The notes: a model not told the origin generated them from the letters alone. 64,000 nucleotides of DNA from Bacteroidales bacterium (GCA_016934055.1 JAFGTR010000027.1:1-64000), one strand, 5' to 3'. Shown: positions 34,305 through 43,393, counted from the first letter of the stretch. Numbers and translations: made by a program.

Positions 34305-34991
34305 TTACCAGTCTTTTTCAACCGGTACTTTCCTGATCTGTGATTGTTTTTCCTTTACTTTTTGCAATACCTTTTTTTCATCGTTTTCCAGCGCCTGTAA
34401 TAATCTTTCAGCATCTTCCCTGGATATTTGCCCTTGTTGCTGTTGCTGTTGCTGTTCATTTTCTTCCTGCTGATTCTGCTGGTTCTGTTGATTTTGTTGA
34501 TCCTGTTGATTATTCTGGTCCTGCTGATTTTGCTGATTTTGCTGGTTTTGTTGGTTTTGTTGGTTTTGTTGGCTCTTCATCCTCAGGGCAAGTTGCAGAT
34601 TATGTCTTGCATCATCATCCTCCGGATTATGACGCAAGGCATTTTTATATGCTTCAATACTCTCATTCAGCTTATTGGTTTTGAACAAAGAGTTCCCAAG
34701 ATTATAATAATACTTTGACAGTTCCTGATCATTATTTTCCTGCTCAGACAGATTTAAATATTTTGTTGCTGCTGATTCATATTTTTCCTGCCTATATAAG
34801 GCATTAGACAAATTGTATTGAGCCTTTACAGAATTTGCGTTTTTCACCAAGGCCTTCCTGTATTGAATTTCAGCTTCATTAAACCTTTCATCCTTATATT
34901 CATTATTGCCTTTCCTGATATACTTATGTTCAGACTGCGCACAGACATTCCCGGTAATAATAAAGGACAATATCAAAAGAGTAACCTTCAT
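34305..34991 (-). CDS. batC: BatC: TPR protein with Gln/Asn-rich tract
   Basis: A 228-residue protein with signal peptide ('TGNVCAQSE'), TPR repeats at about 25-130 ('NPEDDDARHNLQLAL') and a low-complexity tract of about 48 residues at 139-187, made mostly of QQN units and ending in poly-Q. The remaining C-terminus is charged ('SREDAERLLQALENDEKKVLQK'), a hallmark of BatC. The tract is encoded by in-frame nine-base repeats. The start codon overlaps the batB stop (ATGA), showing coupling. Confidence 0.9.
   Translation of the reverse strand: MKVTLLILSFIITGNVCAQSEHKYIRKGNNEYKDERFNEAEIQYRKALVKNANSVKAQYNLSNALYRQEKYESAATKYLNLSEQENNDQELSKYYYNLGNSLFKTNKLNESIEAYKNALRHNPEDDDARHNLQLALRMKSQQNQQNQQNQQNQQNQQDQNNQQDQQNQQNQQNQQEENEQQQQQQQGQISREDAERLLQALENDEKKVLQKVKEKQSQIRKVPVEKDW
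34430..34575. repeat. Nine-base in-frame tandem repeats in batC
   Basis: The plus strand shows repeated TTTTGTTGG/TTTTGCTGG units (GTT-TTG-TTG type) that encode QNQ on the minus strand, plus a CTGTTG run. Copy-number changes would lengthen or shorten the tract without a frameshift. A poly-Leu frame on the plus strand over this region is an artefact. Confidence 0.8.
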
Positions 34992-36046
34992 GATTTTACA
35001 TTTTTAAATAAAGATATATGTTTGAGCCATTTGTTTTTTCTTTCAAGAATTATAAGGTCAAATACCAATAAGGCAAAAACAATCCATATTAGAGCAGGAA
35101 ACTGTTCTTCATATTCAGCATATACTTTCGATTCCATTTCAGTCTTCTCAAGCTTGTTCAGCACAGAATACAGATCATTCAATCCAATATGGCCTGATGT
35201 TGCCCTGAAATACTGACCATTTCCTGCCTGCGCAATTTCCATAAGCATGGCTTCGTTCAGTTTTGTCGTAACAATATTTCCATTCCTGTCGCGACGGTAT
35301 TCCCTGATATAGGAACTCCCGGCATCAGGAATTGGAGCTCCTTCCGGCAGACCTATTCCTATCGTATAGACATAAATCCCTTTTTCGGCAGCTTTAAGGG
35401 CTTGTTCAACTGCATTCCCCTCATGATTTTCACCGTCACTGATGATGATGATGGCTTTGCTGATTTCTTCCTGTGAACTGAATGATTTCATCGCAAGCTC
35501 AATTGATGAACCGATTGCTGTTCCCTGTCGTGAAACCATAGAAGTGTTCACACCGGAAAGAAACATCTTGGCCGAAATATAGTCTCCGGTAATGGGTATC
35601 TGCATATAAGCATCACCTGCAAAAACGATTAAGCCAAGCCGATCATTTTCAAGTTTGTCGATAAGTCTGGCAATAGACTGCTTAGCCCGTTCAAGACGAT
35701 TTGGTTCAATATCTCTTGCCATCATGCTGTTAGAGACGTCAAGGGCAATCATAATTTCGATGCCTTTTCTTTTTATTTCCTTTATTTTAGATCCGAACTG
35801 AGGTCCGGCAATGGCCAAAATCAGCAATCCGAAACTAAAAAGAAGCAAGACAAACTTTAAATGGCTCCGGACTATTGAAGCATCCGGCATTAATTCCTTC
35901 AGAAGAACAGGATCTCCAAACCTGTTCAAAGACTTTTTCTTTGCCCAGACAAATCCGGCATATACAATAATCATAATTGGCAAAATAGCCAACAACCACA
36001 ATAATTCCTGATGTGCAAACCTGAAAATTGCTTTTTCCATTATCAT
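34988..36046 (-). CDS. batB: BatB: von Willebrand factor A membrane protein
   Basis: A 352-residue protein: one or two N-terminal membrane segments (about 15-32 and 62-82), a VWA domain at about 90-285 with an intact MIDAS start 'ALDVSNSM' and a C-terminal membrane segment ('LIWIVFALLVFDLIIL'). BatA and BatB are thought to form metal-dependent complexes at the inner membrane with the MoxR ATPase. The gene lies seven bases after batA and overlaps batC by four. Confidence 0.93.
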   Translation of the reverse strand: MIMEKAIFRFAHQELLWLLAILPIMIIVYAGFVWAKKKSLNRFGDPVLLKELMPDASIVRSHLKFVLLLFSFGLLILAIAGPQFGSKIKEIKRKGIEIMIALDVSNSMMARDIEPNRLERAKQSIARLIDKLENDRLGLIVFAGDAYMQIPITGDYISAKMFLSGVNTSMVSRQGTAIGSSIELAMKSFSSQEEISKAIIIISDGENHEGNAVEQALKAAEKGIYVYTIGIGLPEGAPIPDAGSSYIREYRRDRNGNIVTTKLNEAMLMEIAQAGNGQYFRATSGHIGLNDLYSVLNKLEKTEMESKVYAEYEEQFPALIWIVFALLVFDLIILERKNKWLKHISLFKNVKS

Positions 36047-36053
36047 TCAGTTT

Positions 36054-37049
36054 CTATGGAATACCTCTGAAAACAGTATAACGCAACAGCATCTCAATGA
36101 ACAAAAGCAATAAAGCAATGCCTGCGTAAAGCCTGTATTCTTCCTGTTTTCGACTATATTCCTTCACGTCAATTTTTGATTTTTCAAGTTGATCTATCTT
36201 CGCATAAATCTGTCTTAATTTCTCATTGTTGGTTGCCCTGAAATAATTACCGCTTGTCATATCGGCAATTTCCTGTAATACGGGTTCATCAATTTCAACC
36301 GGGACTTTCTGAATGACTGTCCGGCCGAAAACATCCTGAAACGGATATGGGGCCATACCTTTCATTCCTACGCCAATAGTATATACCCTGATCCCGAAAG
36401 TTTTTGCAATCTCTGCTGCTGTGATGGGATCAATTGATCCGGTATTGTTCATTCCATCAGTAAGCAGGATAACAACCTTACTGATGGCTTCACTGTTCTT
36501 TAACCTTGTGACGGCATTTGAAAGGCCCAATCCAATGGCAGTGCCATCTTCAATAATACCACTCTTAATATCTTTAAACAGGTTGATAAGTGTTGCGTGA
36601 TCATTTGTTAACGGACATTGTGTGAAGCTCTCCGCGCTAAAAACGACCAGTCCGATTCTGTCATTAGGCCTTCCTGAGATAAACTCAACAGCAACATCTT
36701 TTGCAGCTTCCAACCTGTCCGGTGTAAAATCCCTGGCCAGCATACTGCCCGAAATATCGATAGCCAATATGATATCAATGCCTTCTGTGGTTGTTTTCTC
36801 GTGAAAATCTGTTGATTGCGGACGTGCTAAAACGATAATAATAAAAGCAATTGCAGCCATCCGGAAAATGAAAGGCAAATGTCTCAGTTTTACCCTTGTG
36901 GTTTTGGACACAGGTTTTATCGCACTGGCAGATGAAATCTGTAAATCAGCCTGAAGATGTCTGTAGCTAAAAATATACCAGATTACCAGAAGGATAATCC
37001 CGGTTAACAGGTAGAGATAATGCGGATGTGCAAATTCAATGGCTGTCAT
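36054..37049 (-). CDS. batA: BatA: von Willebrand factor A membrane protein
   Basis: A 331-residue protein with N-terminal membrane segments (about 10-28 and 58-76), a VWA domain with MIDAS 'AIDISGSM' and 'LTDGMNNTG', and a final membrane helix near 308-325. The domain order and place before batB define BatA. It starts three bases after the stop of the BatD-like gene, within the same operon. Confidence 0.93.
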   Translation of the reverse strand: MTAIEFAHPHYLYLLTGIILLVIWYIFSYRHLQADLQISSASAIKPVSKTTRVKLRHLPFIFRMAAIAFIIIVLARPQSTDFHEKTTTEGIDIILAIDISGSMLARDFTPDRLEAAKDVAVEFISGRPNDRIGLVVFSAESFTQCPLTNDHATLINLFKDIKSGIIEDGTAIGLGLSNAVTRLKNSEAISKVVILLTDGMNNTGSIDPITAAEIAKTFGIRVYTIGVGMKGMAPYPFQDVFGRTVIQKVPVEIDEPVLQEIADMTSGNYFRATNNEKLRQIYAKIDQLEKSKIDVKEYSRKQEEYRLYAGIALLLLFIEMLLRYTVFRGIP

Positions 37050-37052
37050 AAT

Positions 37053-38054
37053 TTAAATCACGTCAGTTACTGTTTCATGGTATTGATCCTGCGAAAGTTC
37101 ACCTGCTTCTTCTTTCTGCTGATGACGGGTATTGTTAACAAACCCAACTGCATTTTCCAACTGGTTCATATTCTCACCCGGTTCCGGATCAGCTTTGGCA
37201 AACTTAACGAGATCAGACAACTCCAGCATATTCTTTAATAGGGTATAATTAGAGCCTGTTCCCAGAATATCATGAACTGCCAGAAGTATTTCAAACGAAG
37301 TCTGTTCTAAAGCCATAATACCATATCTCCCTTCAAGGTATGTTCTTATAATTTCTGTCAAGCGAGAATAATATTCCTTAGTCTTTCCCTGTTGCCATAA
37401 TTTTTCATTTTTAAGTTTTTCCAGCTCATTCAGAGCGATCACATCGGGAGGGTCAACCGGTCTGACTCTGGCAATGATAGGCTCATTCAGCTTTCTCTTT
37501 TTATAATAATAAATTGCAAACCAAACAATGAGAATAAGACCTAAAGCAATCAGTACAAAAGGATAGATCTCTCTGAAACTCAATGATACTTTGTCAATTC
37601 CTTTAATATCCCTTATGGCGTATGTTGTGTCAACAGGAAATGAACGCACCTCAAGATAATTGGCTGCAGACCTGATAGTATCAACAAACCTTTCAGATTT
37701 ATATACAAAAGGCACAGGAGGTATGTAGAACAATCCTGTATCAAAAACGGTCAGTGTAAGCTGTTGCTTTAATATGATTATATTCCTGCCCGCACGTGAT
37801 GAATCGAGTTTGCTTTTACGACGGATTTCAACAGCTTCATAGAGTGTATCATTAAAAACCGGGAATTCAACAATTGCTTCTGCAGGTTTTTCCACAGAGA
37901 GATGCATGTTCACGTGACCTCCCAGTTCAATCGTGTTGGTATCAAGTGTAGCATGCACACGAATCAACTGTGCCACGACAGTATCAACATCGAACAATAT
38001 TATAAAACCGATGATGAGTATAATGCTCTTCATGATCCTGAGATCCTTTTTCAT
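37053..38054 (-). CDS. Bat-operon membrane protein of the BatD/DUF4381-like type
   Basis: A 333-residue protein: signal peptide (an in-frame Met at residue 8 is an alternative start), an extracytoplasmic beta-sandwich of about 130 residues similar in style to one BatD domain ('ATLDTNTIELGGHVNMHLSVE'), one membrane segment at about 176-195 and a cytoplasmic helical region. The 'YYSRLTEIIRTYLEGRYGI' stretch resembles DUF4381 proteins that accompany MoxR/VWA operons. It lies between the DUF58 gene and batA, as in other Bacteroidota. Confidence 0.8.
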   Translation of the reverse strand: MKKDLRIMKSIILIIGFIILFDVDTVVAQLIRVHATLDTNTIELGGHVNMHLSVEKPAEAIVEFPVFNDTLYEAVEIRRKSKLDSSRAGRNIIILKQQLTLTVFDTGLFYIPPVPFVYKSERFVDTIRSAANYLEVRSFPVDTTYAIRDIKGIDKVSLSFREIYPFVLIALGLILIVWFAIYYYKKRKLNEPIIARVRPVDPPDVIALNELEKLKNEKLWQQGKTKEYYSRLTEIIRTYLEGRYGIMALEQTSFEILLAVHDILGTGSNYTLLKNMLELSDLVKFAKADPEPGENMNQLENAVGFVNNTRHQQKEEAGELSQDQYHETVTDVI

Positions 38055-38066
38055 GCATATGTCAGT

Positions 38067-38933
38067 TTAATCCCGGTGCTTAAAGAGTGAGATAAGTGGT
38101 TTAACATAATCATGATCAGTTGCTATCATTGCATAGTCAACACCTGTTTTTTTAAACATTTCATTCATCTCCTCCCGCTTTTGTTTCCAGGCATTGCGAT
38201 ATGATTCCCTTACAAACCTGCTGGAACTGTCAACCCAATGCTCCTCTCCTGTTTCAACATCCCTGACTTTAATAAGGCCAACAGCTGGCATATCAGTCTC
38301 CCGCTGGTCATAAACCCAAATACCGATAAGATCATGTTTTTTCTTTGCAATTCTTACAGATTCTTCGAAATCATTTCCCAAAAAATCCGAAATAAGAAAG
38401 GCGATACTTCTTCTTTTTATGGCGTTGGTCAGATATCGTAAAGGTTCAGTAAGATTTGTTTTGTTACTGACAGGCTGAAAGTCTATCAATTCCCTTATTA
38501 TTCGCAATATATGTGATCTGCCTTTCTTTGGCGGGATAAATTTTTCAACTCTATCACTGAACAAAATCACGCCCACCTTATCATTATTTTGTATTGCGGA
38601 AAAAGCAAGCACGGCAGCAATCTCCGTGATCATACTCTTTTTCATCTGATGAAGGGTGCCGAAATCTCTTGATCCGCTCACATCCACTATAAGCATTACG
38701 GTAAGTTCCCTTTCTTCTTCATATATCTTGCTGTAAGGATGGTTAAACCTGGCGGTAACATTCCAGTCGACATTGCGAATATCATCTCCATACTGATATT
38801 CACGCACTTCACTGAAAGTCATTCCTTTTCCCTTGAAAGCAGAATGATATTGTCCTGCAAAAACATGCTGCGTTAAACCTCTGGTTTTTATTTCAATCTT
38901 TCTTACTCTCTTAAGCAATGCTGAAGCTTCCAC
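38067..38933 (-). CDS. DUF58 protein of the moxR-bat operon (GTG start)
   Basis: From a GTG at 38933 the product has 288 residues and begins 'EASALLKRVRKIEIKTRGL', the usual beginning of Bacteroidota DUF58 proteins. A longer frame from an ATG at 38996 overlaps the upstream gene by 47 bases and adds 21 odd residues; the GTG start instead lies 16 bases after that gene's stop and is preceded by a G-rich stretch. The VWA-like core keeps 'VDVSGSRDFG', and 'GMTFSEVREYQYGDDIRNVDWN' is the DUF58 motif. DUF58 proteins work with MoxR ATPases. Confidence 0.9.
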   Translation of the reverse strand: MEASALLKRVRKIEIKTRGLTQHVFAGQYHSAFKGKGMTFSEVREYQYGDDIRNVDWNVTARFNHPYSKIYEEERELTVMLIVDVSGSRDFGTLHQMKKSMITEIAAVLAFSAIQNNDKVGVILFSDRVEKFIPPKKGRSHILRIIRELIDFQPVSNKTNLTEPLRYLTNAIKRRSIAFLISDFLGNDFEESVRIAKKKHDLIGIWVYDQRETDMPAVGLIKVRDVETGEEHWVDSSSRFVRESYRNAWKQKREEMNEMFKKTGVDYAMIATDHDYVKPLISLFKHRD

Positions 38934-38949
38934 CTTATGTCCCCCGTTT

Positions 38950-39351
38950 TTACTTTTTACGAATATTGACGGTGAAAAACCAATCACCCTCTTCAAGCTT
39001 TACTTCATATTGTTGACCTTTATCAAAATAATACCACGTTAATTTGCTTTTCTTTTTATATTTTCTATCCAGTTCATTGATGACCTCATTCAAATTAGCA
39101 TAGTCAGACATCCATCTGACATAAGTGCATATATTTTTATCAGAAAGAAAATACAATATGGTTTGTTCAGATATTTTATCAACAAATTTAAGATAGTTAT
39201 AGGAGCGATTTACGGCATTCCTGTCCAGCTTGAATTGAGGCTGGTCTTTCTTCATAGTAAGAATGATATCATCTTTATGCATACCGATATAATTCTGTGT
39301 GAATGCCTGTGAAGCCAATATGAGCAATATGTTAAGCAGTATGGTTCGCAT
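38950..39351 (-). CDS. Small exported protein in the moxR-bat operon
   Basis: A 133-residue protein with signal peptide ('LILASQAFTQ'). The mature part is lysine-rich with alternating polar and aromatic residues ('SEQTILYFLSDKNICTYVRWMSDY'), consistent with a small periplasmic alpha/beta domain. I recognise no family. It lies ten bases after moxR and 16 before the DUF58 start, clearly part of the operon, and is not one of the classical Bat proteins. Confidence 0.75.
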   Translation of the reverse strand: MRTILLNILLILASQAFTQNYIGMHKDDIILTMKKDQPQFKLDRNAVNRSYNYLKFVDKISEQTILYFLSDKNICTYVRWMSDYANLNEVINELDRKYKKKSKLTWYYFDKGQQYEVKLEEGDWFFTVNIRKK

Positions 39352-39360
39352 GACCTTGTA

Positions 39361-40359
39361 TTATGGAACTTCAATATTGTTCAATATTTCTGTAATGATA
39401 TCCTCGGCGGTAACATTTTCCGCTTCTGCTTCATAAGTAAGGCCAATGCGATGCCTCATGACATCATGACAAACGGCTCTCACATCCTCAGGAATAACAT
39501 AACCTCTTCGCCTGATAAATGCAAATGCTTTTGCTGCTTTTGCCAGGTTAATGCTGGCGCGAGGTGAACCACCGTAGCTGATAAGACTGGAAAACTGTTC
39601 AAGTTTATATTGAGCCGGAAACCTGGTGGCAAAAACAATATCAAGTATATATTGTTCGATCTTTTCATCCATATATACTTCCTTAACAACATTCCTGGCC
39701 TTTTTTATGTCTTCAGGTTTAACAATCATTTTTGCCTTCGGAAAATTCATATTCAGATTCTCACGAACAATTAATTTCTCTTCATCAATAGTCGGATATG
39801 TAATAACAACCTTCAGCATAAAACGATCAACCTGTGCTTCAGGCAAAGGATAAGTGCCTTCCTGTTCAATCGGGTTTTGCGTAGCCAATACCATAAAAGG
39901 TTCAGGAAGTTCAAAGGAATGAGAGCCAATTGTGACCTGCTTTTCCTGCATAGCTTCCAGAAGGGCACTTTGTACTTTGGCAGGTGAACGATTGATTTCA
40001 TCAGCGAGTATAAGGTTTGCAAACAACGGACCTTTTCTGACAACAAATTCTTCTTTTTTCTGACTGTATATCATGGTACCGATCAGATCTGCGGGAAGCA
40101 GGTCGGGGGTGAATTGAATACGTGCAAATCCGGCTTCTACAGTATCTGCCAATGTTTTAACAGCCAGTGTTTTAGCCAGACCTGGAACCCCCTCAAGCAA
40201 AACGTGGCCATCTGATAACAAAGCCACCAAAAGGCTGTCGATCAGATGTTTTTGTCCGACAATGACTTTTCTGATTTCATTATTGATCATGTCAACAAAT
40301 GCACTTTCTCTTTCAATTTTCTCATTCAGTTCACGAATCTGAAAAGCTATTTCTCCCAT
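39361..40359 (-). CDS. MoxR-family AAA+ ATPase
   Basis: A 332-residue AAA+ chaperone-like ATPase with Walker A 'EGVPGLAKT', Walker B 'LADEINRSPAKVQSALLEAMQE', sensor 1 in 'VLATQNPIEQEGTYPLPEAQ' and the C-terminal lid. MoxR proteins act with VWA partners, here BatA, BatB and DUF58, to remodel or metallate targets. It is the first gene of the nine-gene operon; a possible -7 element (CATATTTG on the minus strand) lies near 40455. Confidence 0.94.
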   Translation of the reverse strand: MGEIAFQIRELNEKIERESAFVDMINNEIRKVIVGQKHLIDSLLVALLSDGHVLLEGVPGLAKTLAVKTLADTVEAGFARIQFTPDLLPADLIGTMIYSQKKEEFVVRKGPLFANLILADEINRSPAKVQSALLEAMQEKQVTIGSHSFELPEPFMVLATQNPIEQEGTYPLPEAQVDRFMLKVVITYPTIDEEKLIVRENLNMNFPKAKMIVKPEDIKKARNVVKEVYMDEKIEQYILDIVFATRFPAQYKLEQFSSLISYGGSPRASINLAKAAKAFAFIRRRGYVIPEDVRAVCHDVMRHRIGLTYEAEAENVTAEDIITEILNNIEVP

Positions 40360-40530
40360 AATATTTTATTTTATATGAAAAAGTTTCACTTTATAACACT
40401 TAAAATGACAACAACAATATTTATACCATACCGGTTTTATTATTCGAATGCAAATATGTGAACTATTTGAAAATCTCCCTTTTGTATTCTGTTAAAAATT
40501 GTTAAACCAGGAGTAATGAAAATAATTGTT

Positions 40531-40561
40531 GCTAAAGTTGCCAAAGTATTGCAATTTTAGC
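40531..40561. repeat. Inverted repeat between moxR and truA
   Basis: GCTAAAGTTGC at 40531-40541 pairs with GCAATTTTAGC at 40551-40561 with one mismatch around a nine-base loop. It sits in the divergent promoter region, 23 bases before truA. It may be an operator or a leader hairpin; there is no T-run for termination. Confidence 0.5.
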
Positions 40562-40583
40562 TCATTATCTTTTCCCTGTTAAG

Positions 40584-41342
40584 ATGAAGAAACGGTATTT
40601 TATTGAACTTTCTTTTAGAGGGACTGATTTTCATGGCTGGCAGAAACAGCCTAATGCCCATACCATACAAGCTGAAGTTGACAATGCTCTGTCCACTGTC
40701 TTGAAAGAAAAAGTTGCAACTGTCGGGGCAGGCCGGACTGATGCCGGAGTTCATGCACTTTCATATACAGCCCACATTGATAGTAATGCTTATGATCCTT
40801 CTTTAAAGTCACGTTTCATTTACAGTGTTAACAGTATTTTACCTTTGGATATCGCATTAACTGATCTGTATCCGGTTTCATCCGAAGCCCATGCCCGTTT
40901 CAGTGCGCTTTCCAGGACCTATGAGTACAGAATAAACCTTAACAAGAATCCTTTTGAAACCGAATTTTCATGGTATTGTCCCTATCGTCTTGATGTAGAC
41001 CTCATGAATAAAGCATCGGCATTATTGCTGAAGGCTGAAAATTTCAAAAGCTTCTGCAAACACCATTCACAGGTTAAAACAACAATATGCAAAATTTCAC
41101 TGGCACACTGGTCATCGGATAAAAACACGATTGTATTTACAATTGAAGCTGACCGCTTTCTGAGAAACATGGTCAGGGCCATTGTGGGCACATTAATAGA
41201 AGTTGGCAGGGGAAGATTTTCACTGGATCAGTTTAATCATATTGTTCTGGCAGGAGACCGGAAAGCAGCAGGCTTGTCAGCACCTGCAAAGGGATTGTTT
41301 TTAACCAAAATAACTTACCCGGACAAACTTAAAATGATATGA
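40584..41342 (+). CDS. truA: tRNA pseudouridine synthase A
   Basis: Makes pseudouridine at positions 38-40 of tRNA anticodon arms. The 252-residue protein has the catalytic Asp53 in 'GAGRTDAGVHA', the N-terminal 'IELSFRGTDFHGWQKQPN', and the C-terminal 'FLRNMVRAIVGTLIEVGRG', all TruA-specific. It is the first of three plus-strand genes but is probably separate from the YfiR-like pair. Confidence 0.96.
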   Translation: MKKRYFIELSFRGTDFHGWQKQPNAHTIQAEVDNALSTVLKEKVATVGAGRTDAGVHALSYTAHIDSNAYDPSLKSRFIYSVNSILPLDIALTDLYPVSSEAHARFSALSRTYEYRINLNKNPFETEFSWYCPYRLDVDLMNKASALLLKAENFKSFCKHHSQVKTTICKISLAHWSSDKNTIVFTIEADRFLRNMVRAIVGTLIEVGRGRFSLDQFNHIVLAGDRKAAGLSAPAKGLFLTKITYPDKLKMI

Positions 41343-41404
41343 CATTATAACATTTCAGATGAATCCTCGTATATTAGTAAGTTAAAACAATTCATAGGCC
41401 TATT

Positions 41405-41917
41405 ATGAAAAAATTGTTATTACTGTTTTTTATATTGACAATGAAAGCCGGTGTATCATATTCTCAAATGGGAATTCCCAAGGCACAGGCCATGTTCATA
41501 TTCAATTTTTCAAGACTTATTGAATGGCCTGCTTCATACAGAAACGGCCCGTTCATTATTGGTGTTCTTGGTACATCTGCTGTTGCAGACGAACTTGATC
41601 TTTATACCAAAGGCAAAAAAGTAGGCACCCAGGTTATTCAGGTGGCCAGGTTCAAAACACCTGCGGAAATAAGTTCATGCCATATCCTTTTCGTGCCCTT
41701 TGCCCGTTCCAAACAATTGGCCGAGATATCTTCCGCCCTCCAGGGGAAAAGCACTCTGATTATTACCGAAAAAAACGGGGCTTTAAATGATGGATCGGCC
41801 ATCAATTTTGTCATCCTGGAAAACAAGCTTAAATTCGAACTCAAAGCTGAAAATGCCAGTAAACTTGGCATTAAATTAAGTTCAAAGCTTGAAGAAATGG
41901 CATTATCCGGGGCATGA
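41405..41917 (+). CDS. YfiR-like (DUF4154) periplasmic protein, copy 1
   Basis: A 170-residue exported protein (signal peptide to about 'VSYSQ') of the DUF4154 pattern: 'KAQAMFIFNFSRLIEWP', 'FIIGVLGTSAVADEL', 'GKKVGTQVIQV', 'CHILFVPFARSKQ' and 'IITEKNGALNDGSAINFV'. In Pseudomonas, YfiR is a periplasmic repressor of the diguanylate cyclase YfiN and has two disulfides; this copy has a single Cys, so redox sensing of that kind is not possible within one chain. No cyclase gene lies nearby. The next gene is a paralogue. Confidence 0.85.
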   Translation: MKKLLLLFFILTMKAGVSYSQMGIPKAQAMFIFNFSRLIEWPASYRNGPFIIGVLGTSAVADELDLYTKGKKVGTQVIQVARFKTPAEISSCHILFVPFARSKQLAEISSALQGKSTLIITEKNGALNDGSAINFVILENKLKFELKAENASKLGIKLSSKLEEMALSGA

Positions 41918-42083
41918 AACATCCCTGATCCAGCCAACCCACCTTCCATTTAACATCTGATCCTTCAGTTTTATCTACTGAAATCTCCATTTCATCATTT
42001 TTTCCTCTGCCTGTATCGAATTGGTTCAACATTTGAATCATTAAAACGTATACATAATAAACAATTGGACAAAGCACCTCATT

Positions 42084-42593
42084 ATGAAAAAGATATTAGT
42101 ATTTCTGGCATTCTTGTACCTCACCTTTCCTGTGCAGGCCCAAACCGAAATACCCAAAGCGCAGGCAATGTTTATATACAATTTCTCAAGACTTATTGAA
42201 TGGCCTGTATCATACAGATCGGGGCCTTTTGTAATAGGCATACTGGGGAGTTCCAGTGTAGCTGACGCATTGGAGGTATATGCAGCAGGGAAAAAAGTTG
42301 GAACACAGGACATCAATATAATAAGATACAAAACTTATGAGGAGTTGAACACCTGTCACATATTGTTTATTCCATTCTCCCGCACAAAGCAACTGGCAGA
42401 AATACAACAAGCAGTTCAGGGCAAAAATGTGCTTTTGATAACAGAAAAAAACGGGGCATTAAACGCCGGAGCAGGTATTAATTTTGTGCTGATGTCAAAC
42501 AAGATAAGATTTGAAATGCAACCTGAGAATATCACCAAATACGGATTAAAATACAGCTCAAAGTTGCAGGAAATGGCCAAATCCGGCTCCTAA
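42084..42593 (+). CDS. YfiR-like (DUF4154) periplasmic protein, copy 2
   Basis: The 169-residue product aligns with the preceding one over its full length, with more than half of the residues identical by eye ('KAQAMFIYNFSRLIEWP', 'SKLQEMAKSGS'), so the two arose by tandem duplication. It has a signal peptide ('FPVQAQTE') and one Cys in 'TCHILFIPF'. The 166-base gap between the copies has no hairpin terminator. Function is unknown; a sensor partner for a membrane signalling protein is likely from the family. Confidence 0.85.
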   Translation: MKKILVFLAFLYLTFPVQAQTEIPKAQAMFIYNFSRLIEWPVSYRSGPFVIGILGSSSVADALEVYAAGKKVGTQDINIIRYKTYEELNTCHILFIPFSRTKQLAEIQQAVQGKNVLLITEKNGALNAGAGINFVLMSNKIRFEMQPENITKYGLKYSSKLQEMAKSGS

Positions 42594-42631
42594 AACAGAC
42601 AATTCCCTGACTTATTGTTTCGCTGACACAA

Positions 42632-43378
42632 TTATGAGTTCCAGATTTCCCAAGCTTTCTCTGCCTGGAGGTGCAACATCTTCAACCCGTTAATTGTTCG
42701 CGCTCCCATTTCCTTTCCTTTTTTGAGGAAAACCGTTTCCAACGGATTATATATCAGGTCGTACAAAAGGTGTTTTTCTGTTATGAATTCATATGGAATA
42801 TCCGGGCACATTTCTTCATCAGGATACATCCCAACAGGAGATGTATTAACCACAAGCGGAAAATTATACAAAACAGGACCGCACAATTCTTCATAAGAGA
42901 TATGATCTCCGCTCCTTGGATGACGGGAAACAAAAAGACAAGATATGCCCATGTTCTTCAACACATATGAAACTGCCTTAGAAGCTCCTCCTGTCCCTAT
43001 TATTAAAGCATTTTTTACCTTCTTTCCAACCAATGGTTTCAGGGATGCATAAAAACCATAGGCATCAGTATTATATCCTTTTAGGATAGTTTTATCTTTT
43101 TCACGGATTATTTTAATAGTATTTACCGCACCAATGGCACTGGCATTTTCATCAAGTTTGTTGAGAAAGGAAAGTATTTTTTCCTTATGCGGAATGGTAA
43201 CATTTAATCCTTCCAACTCAGAATGATCTGCAATCAGCAGAGGTAATTCGTCAGGCGACTGCATGGGAAAATTCTCATACCGACAATCATTCAGTTTCTC
43301 CTGCACAAATTTTTCTGAAAAGTACTTCTTTGAAAAGGAATGTGATAACGGATACCCTATGAGGCCAAATAATCTCAT
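42632..43378 (-). CDS. aroE: Shikimate dehydrogenase
   Basis: Reduces 3-dehydroshikimate to shikimate with NADPH in aromatic amino acid synthesis. The 248-residue protein has 'GYPLSHSFS' near the N-terminus, the catalytic Lys65 in 'NVTIPHK', Asp105 in 'YNTDAYG' and the nucleotide loop 'IGTGGASKAV'. The length is short but within the range for Bacteroidota AroE. It lies 15 bases after the ComA homologue on the same strand. Confidence 0.94.
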   Translation of the reverse strand: MRLFGLIGYPLSHSFSKKYFSEKFVQEKLNDCRYENFPMQSPDELPLLIADHSELEGLNVTIPHKEKILSFLNKLDENASAIGAVNTIKIIREKDKTILKGYNTDAYGFYASLKPLVGKKVKNALIIGTGGASKAVSYVLKNMGISCLFVSRHPRSGDHISYEELCGPVLYNFPLVVNTSPVGMYPDEEMCPDIPYEFITEKHLLYDLIYNPLETVFLKKGKEMGARTINGLKMLHLQAEKAWEIWNS

Positions 43379-43393
43379 GCCAGGTTTAAAACT

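Noticed and set aside
34428..34718. Open frame on the plus strand rich in Leu and Ile over batC, looking like a membrane protein
   Set aside because: It is the complement of the Gln/Asn repeat tract of batC; the TPR protein on the minus strand explains the composition.
38934..38996. Longer N-terminus of the DUF58 protein from an ATG at 38996
   Set aside because: It overlaps the upstream gene and adds residues foreign to the family; the GTG at 38933 gives the usual family start and a 16-base gap.
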